The notes beneath the pieces are model-generated. The model worked only from the letters and a program-made list of their open reading frames with translations. It made no database searches and was not told the DNA's origin. This document shows positions 35,669 to 45,300 of a DNA stretch of 64,000 bases, one piece after another. The stretch covers positions 62,001 through 126,000 of the forward strand of contig NZ_JAGTXB010000022.1 of NCBI RefSeq assembly GCF_018224885.1, given 5' to 3'. The stretch comes from Chitinophaga hostae. Lineage in GTDB: Bacteria > Bacteroidota > Bacteroidia > Chitinophagales > Chitinophagaceae. The translations under genes were made by a program, and so were the position numbers. How positions within the stretch are numbered: position 1 is the stretch's first letter; each line of letters opens with the position of its first letter.

Positions 35669-35896
35669 GTGCCAACTGCCAGCCATTGATGGCCAGTACC
35701 TGGCAAAGTCCTCAAAATATTCCATTCATCTCTGCTGCATTTGCTAACAGCTAACAGCTAATGGCTAACAGCTGAACAATGTGCCAACTGCCAGCCATTG
35801 ATGGCCAGTTCCTGGCAAAGTCCTCAAAATATTCCATTCAGCTCCGCTGCATTTGCTAACAGCTAACAGCTAACAGCTAATGGCTAACAGCTAAAC
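35669..35896. repeat. 112 bp tandem duplication with nested TAACAGC microrepeats
   Basis: Unit 1 (35669-35780) and unit 2 (35781-35896) both start GTGCCAACTGCCAGCCATTG and share nearly all bases, including CCTGGCAAAGTCCTCAAAAT. Each unit ends in a run of GCTAACAGCTAACAGCTAATGG type repeats, the second with one extra TAACAGC unit. The block fills the 296 bp gap between the ATP-grasp gene and the GCS2 gene. GCCATTGATGGC and TGGCCAGTACCTGGC are small inverted repeats inside each unit. Confidence 0.92.
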
Positions 35897-35919
35897 AAAT
35901 GTAGCGCAGTAAAACGGTT

Positions 35920-36999
35920 TCATTTTTCTTTTTGTTGTTTTTTGGCGGTGCTTTTTTTAGCCGGTGTTTTTTTCTCCTTTTCCGGCGCAGTTTTCTTCTT
36001 TTTTTCCGCGGCGGTTTTCTTTTTCCCGGTGGCTGCAGTAGCATCGGCTTTAGCCTTTGCCCTGGCAGGGCTTCGTTGTACAAACTTACCCCAGGTAAGA
36101 TTGTCCTTTCCTGGTTTTTGAGCGATAGCTCTTTCTATGGCATACCGGGCGCTGGTTTCCACCACCCACTCGAAGTGGTCGGCCCCTATAGAGTGAATAT
36201 CGGCATCAGGAGCGGGGTTGCAGAAGTCGATGGCGTAGGGCACTTCGCTGCGTACTGCAATTTCCACGGTATTAAAATCGTATCCGAGGTGTTGATTGAG
36301 ACTCAGCACCTGTTCAGTGATCTGGGCCAATAACGCCGGACTGGCATCATAGCTGGCTTCGTAACGCTGATGGGGTGAATGTTTCGGATTATAGGGCATA
36401 ATACGTACTTCTTTTCCCCCGATACAGAAGCAGCGGTAATACTGACTGAAATCAATTTCTTCCTGCAACATCATGACCAGTTGCCCGGTTTCGCTGTGTT
36501 TTTGGAAGAAATCATCTTTATCCTCTACGCGGTACACGTGTTTCCATCCGCCGCCGGCATAAGGTTTCATGTAGGCCGGGAAACTTACATATTCGAAAAT
36601 GCTGTTCCAGTCGAACGGGTAAACAAGGTTACGGAATGATTTGTCGGTGGTATCATCCGGTAACTTATTGGAGGGTAACAGCACGGTGCGGGGCACGTTC
36701 ACGCCAATTTTATCTGCCAGTGCATTATTAAAAAATTTATCATCCGCACTCCACCAGAAAGGGTTGTTGATTACTGCCGTACCGGCGGCAGCGGCATTTT
36801 TTAAAAAAGAACGGTAAAAAGGAACATCCTGGGAAATACGGTCTACGATAACGGCATAACCGGGATCCACTCCCTGCATCACTTTATCGATGGTTACAAA
36901 TTCGGCAAAGATGCCCGGCGGATTGATGCGGTTGACGCGGTCTACAAACGCTTGCGGAAAAGTGTTTTCCTGTCCAAAGAGAATACCTATTTTTTTCAT
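35920..36999 (-). CDS. ATP-grasp ligase with lysine-rich C-terminal tail
   Basis: A 359-residue RimK-like/ATP-grasp protein from the ATG at 36999 (MKKIGILFGQENTFPQAFVD); the longer frame to 37047 overlaps the esterase gene and is not used. Nucleotide-binding and metal residues are visible: K145 in YMKPYAGGGWKHV with the glycine-rich loop, MMLQEEIDF at ~177, GGKEVRIMPYNP at ~194, VEIAVR, and AIDFCNPAPD (D258, N261). Residues ~310-359 form a tail of KKKTAAEKKKKTAPEKEKK type, with about half lysine, unlike the globular part. It is 5 bp downstream of the esterase gene. The substrate is unknown. Confidence 0.88.
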   Translation of the reverse strand: MKKIGILFGQENTFPQAFVDRVNRINPPGIFAEFVTIDKVMQGVDPGYAVIVDRISQDVPFYRSFLKNAAAAGTAVINNPFWWSADDKFFNNALADKIGVNVPRTVLLPSNKLPDDTTDKSFRNLVYPFDWNSIFEYVSFPAYMKPYAGGGWKHVYRVEDKDDFFQKHSETGQLVMMLQEEIDFSQYYRCFCIGGKEVRIMPYNPKHSPHQRYEASYDASPALLAQITEQVLSLNQHLGYDFNTVEIAVRSEVPYAIDFCNPAPDADIHSIGADHFEWVVETSARYAIERAIAQKPGKDNLTWGKFVQRSPARAKAKADATAATGKKKTAAEKKKKTAPEKEKKTPAKKSTAKKQQKEK

Positions 37000-37004
37000 G
37001 TTAC

Positions 37005-37712
37005 TTACTTGATAAGTGATAGATAATGCGGCAGCATTTCCCGCCATACCGGCCAGTCATGGGTTGTTTGCGGCCGGATGTCCAGCCAGTGTGATATTTT
37101 TTTGCCGGTTAATATACCCGACAGCAACTCATTTTGCGGCCTTGTTACATCCCGGTCAGCTACGCCCAGCACAATGCCCATGCGCCAAAGATCGGCATGC
37201 TGGTTGTCCGGCACATAGTCGGCCGGGTTGTTATAGTAAACATTGTCATCATAATAGCCATCTACGCGGGGTTTGATATCAAAGATGCCGCTGAGACTAA
37301 AAAGATAAGACACCCGCTCGGGATGGCGGAACGCAAAATTGGCGGCATGGTATCCGCCAAAGCTGCAACCGGCCGCCACAATGCGTTGTTGCCCGGTTTC
37401 GGCTTCCATTCGGGGAAGTACTTCTTCCTCCAGCAGTTTATCGTAACAGGAGTGATTATACGCTCTTTGCTCAGGGCTGATCTCTTTGTTGTACCAGCTA
37501 ATGGCATCAATACTGTCGGGACAATATACCCTGATCCTGCCTTCTTCAATAAACCAGCTGATGGCATCAATGAGGCCAAAGTCTTTGCTTTCATAGTAGC
37601 GTCCCATAGAGGTGGGAAATAGGAGTAACGGATATCCGCTGTCGCCGAATACCAACATCTCAAATTCCTTTCCCAGGTTGGGAGAATGCCATTTCAAATA
37701 GTTTTCGGTCAC
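37005..37712 (-). CDS. Alpha/beta-hydrolase esterase (COG4947-like)
   Basis: A 235-residue cytoplasmic hydrolase of the putative esterase (esterase D / COG4947) group. The nucleophile elbow is AAGCSFGGYHAANFA with Ser at about residue 117, and TTHDWPVWREMLP near the C-terminus carries the catalytic His. PTSMGRYYESKDFGLI forms the early loop. The start is GTG at 37712. The next gene, the ATP-grasp, begins five bases after its stop, so both are almost surely cotranslated. It likely hydrolyses an ester or thioester in the same pathway. A second esterase is divergent 57 bp away. Confidence 0.88.
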   Translation of the reverse strand: MTENYLKWHSPNLGKEFEMLVFGDSGYPLLLFPTSMGRYYESKDFGLIDAISWFIEEGRIRVYCPDSIDAISWYNKEISPEQRAYNHSCYDKLLEEEVLPRMEAETGQQRIVAAGCSFGGYHAANFAFRHPERVSYLFSLSGIFDIKPRVDGYYDDNVYYNNPADYVPDNQHADLWRMGIVLGVADRDVTRPQNELLSGILTGKKISHWLDIRPQTTHDWPVWREMLPHYLSLIK

Positions 37713-37769
37713 GGGAAAGTGTTTAGTTAAATTTAAAGAAGATTATTGGTTTATTGGTAAATTGTTGGG

Positions 37770-38513
37770 GTGCAAACACGTCAACATTATATCAATTCTA
37801 TTTATTTACAGCGGGAAGTGGTGCTGGACACTTATTCCGCAGGTACATTGCCAACGGTGCTCCTGTTGGTAAACGATGGTCAGGAACTGGCGGGGTTATT
37901 ACCACCGCTTTCTCCCGCCGTGCTGGTGGCCGGGATTCATGCGGGTAAGCATCGCAGGGCGGAATATGGTACCGCCGGGGTGCTTGATCACCAGGGGCAG
38001 GGGGCACAGGCGGAAAGTTATACGCGGTTTATTATCCGGGAGTTATTGCCTTTTTTGCAGCAACAGTATCCTGATATGCGTATTGAACGGCGTGCTTTTG
38101 CCGGCTTTTCCCTGGGAGGCTTATCTGCCCTGGATATTGCCTGGCATTATCCGGATCTTTTTCAGCTGGCAGGAGTATTTTCAGGTGCATTGTGGTGGAG
38201 GAGCAAGCCTTTGGGGGATGGATACCGGGACGATAAGGACCGGATCATGCATCAGCTGATCCGTGCAGGGAGCTATCATTCAGGACAACAGTTCTTTTTT
38301 GAATGTGGTACCGCTGATGAAACGGCCGACAGGAATCACAATGGGGTGATTGATAGCATTGATGATACGCGGGATCTGATAAAAGAGTTATTACTGAAGG
38401 GGTATAAAGCGGACAAGGATATTTTTTACCTGGAGATTCCAGGTGGCCGGCATGATGTAGCCACCTGGAAAACCGCCATGGATATATTTTTACAACTACC
38501 TTTCTTTTATTAG
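37770..38513 (+). CDS. Alpha/beta-hydrolase esterase, Fes/COG2819-like
   Basis: A 247-residue hydrolase of the putative esterase family that contains enterochelin esterases. The nucleophile is in FAGFSLGGLSALDIAWHYPD with Ser at ~115, the acid is near ECGTADETADRNHNGVID, and PGGRHDVATWKTAMDIF carries the catalytic His. There is no signal peptide, so it is cytoplasmic. A stop codon at 37758 is followed only by the GTG at 37770, which fixes the start. Its stop overlaps by four bases the stop of the converging TonB receptor gene. Such esterases often open imported ferric siderophores, which would suit the receptor next door; this is inference. Confidence 0.87.
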   Translation: MQTRQHYINSIYLQREVVLDTYSAGTLPTVLLLVNDGQELAGLLPPLSPAVLVAGIHAGKHRRAEYGTAGVLDHQGQGAQAESYTRFIIRELLPFLQQQYPDMRIERRAFAGFSLGGLSALDIAWHYPDLFQLAGVFSGALWWRSKPLGDGYRDDKDRIMHQLIRAGSYHSGQQFFFECGTADETADRNHNGVIDSIDDTRDLIKELLLKGYKADKDIFYLEIPGGRHDVATWKTAMDIFLQLPFFY

Positions 38514-40684
38514 TAGTTAACGGCGATGCCTATATTAAATGCGGCGCCTCTTCCTTTGGCATATTGATTTGGTATCATAAACCACTGTGCCCTGGCAGGG
38601 AAGTAATCTTCATTAAAGAGATTTTCAATACCCAGTGTCAGCATAGTATGTGGTGTAATCTTATAGTTAGCATTCAGGTTTACCAGGTTATAAGCTTTTA
38701 CCCTGCCTTCGTTACCATTGTAAACACCCTTGCTATTCTTTTCAAAGCGGTTCCTGCCGTTAACACCCATGTATTGTAATCTTACTTCCAGTGCTTTTAG
38801 CGGGCGGTAGTTGATCGCTGCGCTTACTTTTGGCGGGGCAATTCTTCTGCCGTTCAGGTATACATTGTAGCTGCCGCCGGTTTTGGCCGTATCTGCTTTT
38901 CCTTCGAGGTAACTGTAGCTGGCGCTGATATCGAGGTTATGCAGTGCCTGGTAAGTGATAGCAGCTTCAAAACCGTATATGCGTTCAGGTGTTCTGCTCA
39001 CATTGAATAAACCGGTGTTGGGGTCAAAGATCATGTCTGCGCCCAGTTTAGAGGTACTGATAAAACCGCTGAGTTCAAAACGGAATTTTTTGTGTTCGCT
39101 GACAAATCCGAGTTCGTAATTATTGACGAGTACAGCTTCCGTATTGATTTTTTTCAGATCATTTACTTTGGAATCGCGTAGTGCCAGGCCTACATCAGAT
39201 ACAGAAAACCCCTGGGAGAAGCTGAAATAAGGCATGAAAATGGGCAGGCGGTTATAGCGGATACCTGCGTTGAACAGGGTAGCGGTGTAATCGAGGTCGC
39301 CGCCTTTTACCCTTATGCTCGGCGGTATGGCTCCATTGGCGCCGGTAAGCGGCAGGGTATTATAATCATCTACAGTTACATGTACTTTTTCCACTCTTAT
39401 GCCTGCTTTCAGGATCAGGTTTTGCCAGAGATTCCATTGTGTTTCGGCAAAGGGAGCATAGTTCAGCATCTTCATTTCAGGTACCCATACCCGTCCGTCT
39501 ACCAGTGGCTGGGAGGTTTCATCGTTCAGCAGATCCGCGCCATACGACAGCGTACCGTTTACCTCATATTTGTTTGACAGGGGAGAGTTCAGCATCAGGC
39601 GCAATCCTTTTTTCTTATCGAGGGTATGTGATTGACCATCGCCGCCTTCAAAGCGCCCGAAGGACACGTAAAAGACATCATCCCTGGATTCATAATAGGC
39701 GTCTGCAGTGAGTGAGGTGCCGCCGATAAGGCTGTCGGCCTGGTATACCAGGTGCAGGTTGTGATTACCCCTGGAACCGGTAGAAACGCCGGCAGGTTTA
39801 CCTAATACCCCGGAAGCGGGAATACCGTTGGCAATATCGCCGTTTACAACGTTGTAGTTGGAGTTTTGCTGGCTGCGGTAGTAGTTGTACATCAGTTGTA
39901 ACCGCTGACGGCTGCTTACCTGGTAGCCCAATTTTGCAAACGCGTTGTAGCTGTCGGTTTCGCCTAAGCTATAGTTAGGGCCTACCAGTTTGCCTTTGGC
40001 ATCTTTATATTCGCCGGTTTCTTCGGCCACGCCACTCACGATGTAGTCGAACTTTTTATATTTTCCCTGCAGCATCTGGCTGATGCGTCCGCCCACGCTG
40101 TTTTTGAGACTGGTGAGAGAACCGGTGGTGTTGATAGTGGTTCTGCCGGAGATGATTTTATTTTCGCGGGGAGTGGCGGTAATATAGTTGATTAATCCAC
40201 CGGTGGCGCCGTTGCCATAGATTGCGGTGGCGCCTTTTAACACGTCTATTCTTTCCAGCACACCGGGGTCGATAGAGCGCATATCTACCTCTCCGTTGCG
40301 GAGCGGGGTAGATTGTGGAATACCGTCAATCATGATCAGCACAGAGCGACCGCGGAGTGTTTGTCCTACATTGCTGTTGGTTTGTGTACCGGGCGCCAGT
40401 CCGGGTACTTCCCGCGCCAGGATATCCGTTACATCTGTGTTGATAGTCATGTCGCTTTCCAGTGTTTTTTTGGTAATAACCGTAACGGAAGAAGGGACAT
40501 TGTCCAGGGTAACAGGTTTACGGCTGGCCGAAACCACGATTTCGCCAAGCGTCTTTTGTGTGTTGGCAGTCGTTAATGTATCTTTTTTATGTTCACCGGA
40601 TTTATTCTGCGCCATCAATGGTGCGGTAATACTGCATCCGGAGAACAGTACGAGAAATAGTCTTTTGTTAAGCGTGTGGTGCAT
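38510..40684 (-). CDS. TonB-dependent receptor, siderophore/iron type
   Basis: From the ATG at 40684 the product is 724 residues with a lipoprotein-like or type I signal (RLFLVLFSGCSITAPLMAQ). The TonB box and plug are GEIVVSASRKPVTLDNVPSSVTVIT and REVPGLAPGTQTNSNVGQTLRGR, followed by VLIMIDGIPQSTPLR and IDVLKGATAIYGNGATGGLINYIT. The barrel ends in an aromatic (GIAVNY). It has no carboxypeptidase-like domain, unlike SusC, and resembles ferric-siderophore receptors. The longer frame to 40900 has no signal peptide. Convergent overlap with a Fes-like esterase gene supports an iron-uptake role, but the ligand is unknown. Confidence 0.92.
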   Translation of the reverse strand: MHHTLNKRLFLVLFSGCSITAPLMAQNKSGEHKKDTLTTANTQKTLGEIVVSASRKPVTLDNVPSSVTVITKKTLESDMTINTDVTDILAREVPGLAPGTQTNSNVGQTLRGRSVLIMIDGIPQSTPLRNGEVDMRSIDPGVLERIDVLKGATAIYGNGATGGLINYITATPRENKIISGRTTINTTGSLTSLKNSVGGRISQMLQGKYKKFDYIVSGVAEETGEYKDAKGKLVGPNYSLGETDSYNAFAKLGYQVSSRQRLQLMYNYYRSQQNSNYNVVNGDIANGIPASGVLGKPAGVSTGSRGNHNLHLVYQADSLIGGTSLTADAYYESRDDVFYVSFGRFEGGDGQSHTLDKKKGLRLMLNSPLSNKYEVNGTLSYGADLLNDETSQPLVDGRVWVPEMKMLNYAPFAETQWNLWQNLILKAGIRVEKVHVTVDDYNTLPLTGANGAIPPSIRVKGGDLDYTATLFNAGIRYNRLPIFMPYFSFSQGFSVSDVGLALRDSKVNDLKKINTEAVLVNNYELGFVSEHKKFRFELSGFISTSKLGADMIFDPNTGLFNVSRTPERIYGFEAAITYQALHNLDISASYSYLEGKADTAKTGGSYNVYLNGRRIAPPKVSAAINYRPLKALEVRLQYMGVNGRNRFEKNSKGVYNGNEGRVKAYNLVNLNANYKITPHTMLTLGIENLFNEDYFPARAQWFMIPNQYAKGRGAAFNIGIAVNY

Positions 40685-40768
40685 AGCCGTAATTGCCGTC
40701 GTTTTAATGTGATAATGCTTCCTTGATTTGCTCCTGTGATATGTGGCAGCAGGTTCGATTTCGGGGAG

Positions 40769-40776
40769 CAAAATTA
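40769..40776 (-). promoter_or_regulatory. -7 promoter element of the TonB receptor gene
   Basis: On the minus strand TAATTTTG fits TAnnTTTG, 84 bp before the start at 40684. No good -33 element and no clear Fur-type palindrome was seen. Confidence 0.4.
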
Positions 40777-40921
40777 CGGAAAAGCGTTCCGGCGGGTTTA
40801 CGCAATCGGGAAAATTTTGTGCGGGGAATGGCGGGAAAAATTCCCTTTTGGTAGTGATAAAGGGAATTCTCCGGCTGCAATGCTCCTTGTTGAAGATCAT
40901 GTTCGCCGGAGATGGAGCACA

Positions 40922-41452
40922 CTATTCTTCTGAAAGATAGTAGATGACAATTTCCACCCGCCTGTTTTTTCTTCTGCCTGCGGCGGTTTTGTTGTCGGAC
41001 ACCGGCATGGATTCGCCCATACCGTTTACAGCGGTGATATTGCTGCCTGGCTTTTTTTCCCGGATATAATCAGCTACGGTAAATGCACGTTTCATAGATA
41101 ATTCCTGGTTGTAGATGTTGGTACCGGTATTGTCGGTATGACCTGTAACGGTGAGCGATATACGATCGCTGCCGGGGATTTTGCCAACGAGGCTATCGAG
41201 CGATTGCAGCATTTGAGGCTCCAGTTGGTGGCTGTTTACCTGGAAGAGTAAATCCGGTACCAGGAGGGTATCTGTTCGTGTAACCGATACAGTTATTTCT
41301 TGTGCCGGCTGGCAGTTAACTAGTTCTACTCTTTCGCTGGAATCCGCGTTGGGGGAAAGTTTTCCTACTCCTTTGATAATAAAGTCGTCGAAGCTAAAGC
41401 CTTTTTTGTATACGAGAAAACTGGCTACTGCCTGTGCGCGGTCCTGTGCCAT
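40922..41452 (-). CDS. OmpA-family protein, 5'-truncated
   Basis: The remaining ~176 residues hold the end of one OmpA-like unit (AQDRAQAVASFLVYKKGFSF...GVGKLSPNADSSERVELVNC) and one full peptidoglycan-binding OmpA C-domain (LQSLDSLVGKIPGSDRISLT, VTGHTDNTGTNIYNQELSMKRA, GMGESMPVSDNKTAAGRRKNRRVEI). The first half of the first unit, any barrel or repeat region and the signal peptide are missing. The open frame runs on to 41530, but that part is antisense to codons that match the astacin family, so it is not real OmpA sequence. The gene probably lost its 5' end in a rearrangement near 41450 and is unlikely to be exported. Confidence 0.75.
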   Translation of the reverse strand: MAQDRAQAVASFLVYKKGFSFDDFIIKGVGKLSPNADSSERVELVNCQPAQEITVSVTRTDTLLVPDLLFQVNSHQLEPQMLQSLDSLVGKIPGSDRISLTVTGHTDNTGTNIYNQELSMKRAFTVADYIREKKPGSNITAVNGMGESMPVSDNKTAAGRRKNRRVEIVIYYLSEE

Positions 41453-42285
41453 CAAGGGTCTTAAATGCAATTGAACATTGGCGGACTCAGACAAATTTAA
41501 CCTTTGTACAAAGAACAAATCAGGCGTCATATATCGAGTTTATCCCGGGTAACGATAACTGTTCTTCTTTTATAGGAAGGCAGGGTGGACGCCAGGAGAT
41601 CAGACTGGCGCCAGGATGCATGGAAGGGCAGGTTATTCATGAAATAGGCCATGCCATAGGCTTTTATCATGAACAGTCCCGATCAGACAGGAATAATTTT
41701 GTAACCATCAACTATAATAATATCCAACCAGGTAGGGAAAGGAACTATCAGACGTATACAGAGGACGGGGACCCAGGTTTTGATCTGGGAGTCTTTGATT
41801 TTAATTCTATTATGCTATATAGTTCCAGTGATTTTGCGATAAGCGCCAATAACCCTGTCATGCTGAGATTAGATGGTAGCTGGATCTTTGGGCAGCGTGT
41901 TGGATTATCACTTGGAGATGTGGAAACGTATAACTATATGTATAATCCAGCTATTACGGCAGTAGTAAAGTATACAAAAACACGGGATGACTATGACTGG
42001 AATTCCGGCTCATCTGCAGTAGAGGGTCATTCAACTGTATTCTTCTATACAGATGCTTCCAGAACTACACCGCTAACTTTAGCCAGCCCTCTAAGAATAA
42101 CTGCACGTGATTTATCAACAAACACCTACTATTATGGGACAGTACCTGCCGGCGTGAGTTCTTTCTATTTAGGAGAAACATGGGAATATCAAGTATACGA
42201 TTTTGGTAATCTCACATATTATTCTGCTGGTGGCGGGTGGATGGAGCGAGGGGTGGGGTATAATTTTCAGTTTGAACAGTTATAG
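41434..42285 (+). CDS. Astacin-like (M12A) metalloprotease, 5'-truncated
   Basis: About 283 residues from a GTG at 41434. The zinc site HEIGHAIGFYHEQSR (HExxHxxGxxH at residues 69-79) and the Met-turn region FNSIMLYSS are clear. The conserved front runs SRVLNAIEHWRTQTNLTFVQ, CSSFIGRQGGRQEI, and DRNNFVTINYNNIQPGRERN follows. About 100 residues past the catalytic domain form a beta-rich tail (TYYYGTVPAGVSSFYLGETW). There is no signal peptide or propeptide, and roughly the first 20-25 residues of the catalytic domain are missing, so the gene is cut at about 41445. It is AT-rich compared with neighbours. It meets a truncated OmpA gene head to head, with no room for a promoter. Confidence 0.82.
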   Translation: MRGPVPSRVLNAIEHWRTQTNLTFVQRTNQASYIEFIPGNDNCSSFIGRQGGRQEIRLAPGCMEGQVIHEIGHAIGFYHEQSRSDRNNFVTINYNNIQPGRERNYQTYTEDGDPGFDLGVFDFNSIMLYSSSDFAISANNPVMLRLDGSWIFGQRVGLSLGDVETYNYMYNPAITAVVKYTKTRDDYDWNSGSSAVEGHSTVFFYTDASRTTPLTLASPLRITARDLSTNTYYYGTVPAGVSSFYLGETWEYQVYDFGNLTYYSAGGGWMERGVGYNFQFEQL

Positions 42286-42333
42286 AATGCTGAGGAAGAC
42301 ATTTTGAGTATGCATACAGGAGATTTGGGCTAT

Positions 42334-42377
42334 TATAAAAAGGGAGGCCTCCAAATACGGAGGCCTCCCTTTTTATA
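42334..42377. terminator. Two-way terminator between the astacin and Oar-like genes
   Basis: TATAAAAAGGGAGGCCTCC pairs perfectly over 19 bp with GGAGGCCTCCCTTTTTATA around the loop AAATAC. With A and T runs on both sides it ends the minus-strand receptor gene and the plus-strand protease gene. Confidence 0.95.
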
Positions 42378-42391
42378 AAGTCGTATCGCTA

Positions 42392-45300
42392 TTAGAAGCT
42401 GTAACGAAGACCTAACTGTCCTCTCCAGCGTGCTGTAAAGTTATTGATGTAATATGGTTTTACATCACCAAATCCATTTACTATTCTTCTGTAGTCATAC
42501 TGGAAGGTAGATACCCCGGTAGCAGCGTTGTAACCGGAATAGGTAAGCGGGGTAGAAGCGTTGTTGGCTATGAAATATGTTCTGCCCCAATCTTTGTTTA
42601 AAAGGTTACCAACATTCAGGATATCGAAAGTGATTTCTACTTTATGTGATTTAATGATAGGAATAACCTGCGCAATCTTGAAATCGAAAATGTTTTCGAA
42701 AGGTGTGCGCACCGCATTTCTCTTCGCATCTTCTCCGCGATGTTTGCTCAGGTATTTATCATTACTGATCAGACTTTCGAAATCTGCCCTCTGTTCTGCT
42801 TCGGAACGTGTGTATGTGGATGTTGCGGTAGCAGTAATAGGCTTGAAAGACATGTTTTGAACCTCAGAAGCTGTTGGAATGTAGATCAGGTCGTTGTTAC
42901 CGTTGCTACCTAGGTCATCACCGGTTGGGTCAACAGATGGGTTGAAATATACCCACGAATAAGGAATGCCTGATTGACCGTTGTAGAATAACGTTAAAGT
43001 AGTACTATATTTCTTGTCCTTACCATATTTAAATGCTTTGGAAACTACCGCCAGCACCCGGCTACCCATACTGTAGTTGGCACGACCATTTTCCAGGTTG
43101 TTCAAACCATTGATGTTCGGAGTAAAGCGCCAGTTGGAACCTGCTGTAGAAGAAGTACCATCATTAACAGAGTAAGCATCGCCGTAAGAATATCCTACTT
43201 TGAAGAAGAAACCGTTGTTGGTTACTTTGGCCAGCTCACCAGTGATGTTATAGGTATAACCTTCGCTGGTGTTTTGTAATAACAAAACCTGCGTGCCAAA
43301 ATTGCCGGTTACTTTCTTGAAGGTAGGGCGCTTGGTAACACCACCAAGCGAAATGCTATCTCCAGTTGGCATCACATTTAAGTTATTCCAAATGGTGTTG
43401 TTAATTGTTTTGGAGAAATTACCTTCAATGGTAGCCGTCATATCCCATGGCAAACGTCTTTGAACGGCCAAATTAGTTTTGAAAACTTGTGGGAATTTAA
43501 AGTTCCTATCTGTCAGGTTAATATTTGAAACACCTGTTTTTACAGTAGCGCCTGCGGCAGTGGCACCCGCTGCTGAATATTGACCATAGAAAGGATCATT
43601 TGGATCATATCTGAAAGTCAGACCAGCAGGTACATCGCCACGGGTCAGGAATACATTGGTATAAGTGTTACCACTGTTACCGTATTGATTAGAGATCCAC
43701 ACAAAAGGAACACGACCGGTGAAAACACCTACACCACCGCGGATGATGGTAGCACCATCATCATTTATATCCCAGCTGAAGCCAACACGGGGAGCCACCA
43801 GCAGTCGTGTCTTAGGCAAGGTAGTGGTGGAGTAACCTGGGAATGCAGGGTCCTTTGCAAAAGCAACATTGTTGGGAGGTGTGGTAGGGAACACTGGCAC
43901 ATCTACCCTAACACCATAAGTCAGGGTAAAGTTTCTGCGGATATTCCATTCGTCCTGTGCGTATACACCAATCTGTGCTGCCTTGAAACCAACGCCGTCT
44001 CTGTTTGTAGAATCAGCTGTTGTATAGTTGATTTGATAGGTAGTTGGTTTCAGACCACTGGTAAAATCGCTGATAGAGCTATAAGTATAGCCTCCGAAAG
44101 CATTCTGAATAAAGGTATTTTTAATATTGTAGAATTCGGCGTTAGCACCAACTGTAATGGTATGTTTACCTTTATATAGTGTCAGGTTATCCGTTATTGT
44201 CCAGATTTTCTGATCCAATGCATTCGCGGTGGATGATGGTTCTGTACCCAGGTAAATGGTTCCTCCTGATTCGTTAATAGTAACACTTGGGAAAGGCTGA
44301 CCAATATATTTTCTCCTGTCCTTAACTGTGTTAAAGCCTAGCCTGAATTCATTACTCAATTTATTGGAGAAGTTGGAATTCAGTTCCAATACGCTTGAGT
44401 TACTGATAGAAGGGAAAGTATAATTCGCATTATTGAAAGTGGCGATGGTAGGTGTTCTGCTGGCAACCATATCGCTTGCATTCAGGTAGTTATGACGAAG
44501 GGTCAGTTTGTGTACGCTATTGATGTTCCAATCGATGCGTCCAAACAAAGTAGTAGCAGGCTTTTCGCGCTCCTGATCGGTAAAGCTTCCCGGGTTATAG
44601 CTAGGGAAATTTTTTGTCAAATAGTTATTGATGTCCTGCATTTGTGCAAGGGACACCTTGTTGGAGCCATCAGCCGGATTGTAATCAATAGGGTTATTTC
44701 TCTTTGATCTTTCCGCGTTTACGTAGAAGAACAATTTATTTTTAATAATGGCGCCGCCTAAGCTCGCGCCAAAAATTTTATTGCTGAAAGAACCGTATTT
44801 GGAACGGGTTGAATCCGGGGATTTACCCACCAGGCTTTGATCCTGGTAGAACACATAAGCAGCACCATGGAATTCATTAGTACCACTTTTGGTAATAGCG
44901 TTGATTCCACCACCGGTGAAACCGCTTTGTTTCACATCGTATGGGTTCAGTACTATCTGCAGCTGATCAATTGTTTCCATTGAAATCGGGTTAGCGCCTG
45001 CCTGACCTCCATTGGTTCCGGAGGCAGATAACCCAAATACGTCGTTGGTGACAGCACCATCTACCGCAAACTGGTTGTATTTATTACTCATACCACCAAA
45101 GGAAATACCCATTGGGGAACCGTCTTTACCATTGGTAGATACAGATGCCTGTGGGCTCAGTCTAACAAAGTCCTGTACACTCCTGTTTACAGTGGGAATG
45201 TTATCCATCTGTGTACGGGAAACGTTCAACGCTGTACCACCATTACCTTTTGTAGTATTTTTGGTAGCGGTAATACTTACTTCTTTCAGGTTAGTGGAAC

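Noticed and set aside
35669..35896. CRISPR-like array
   Set aside because: Two 112 bp units that are nearly identical throughout, with no spacers and no cas genes.
41452..41530. N-terminal 26 residues of the OmpA frame
   Set aside because: They are antisense to codons that fit the astacin family and do not resemble OmpA or a signal peptide.
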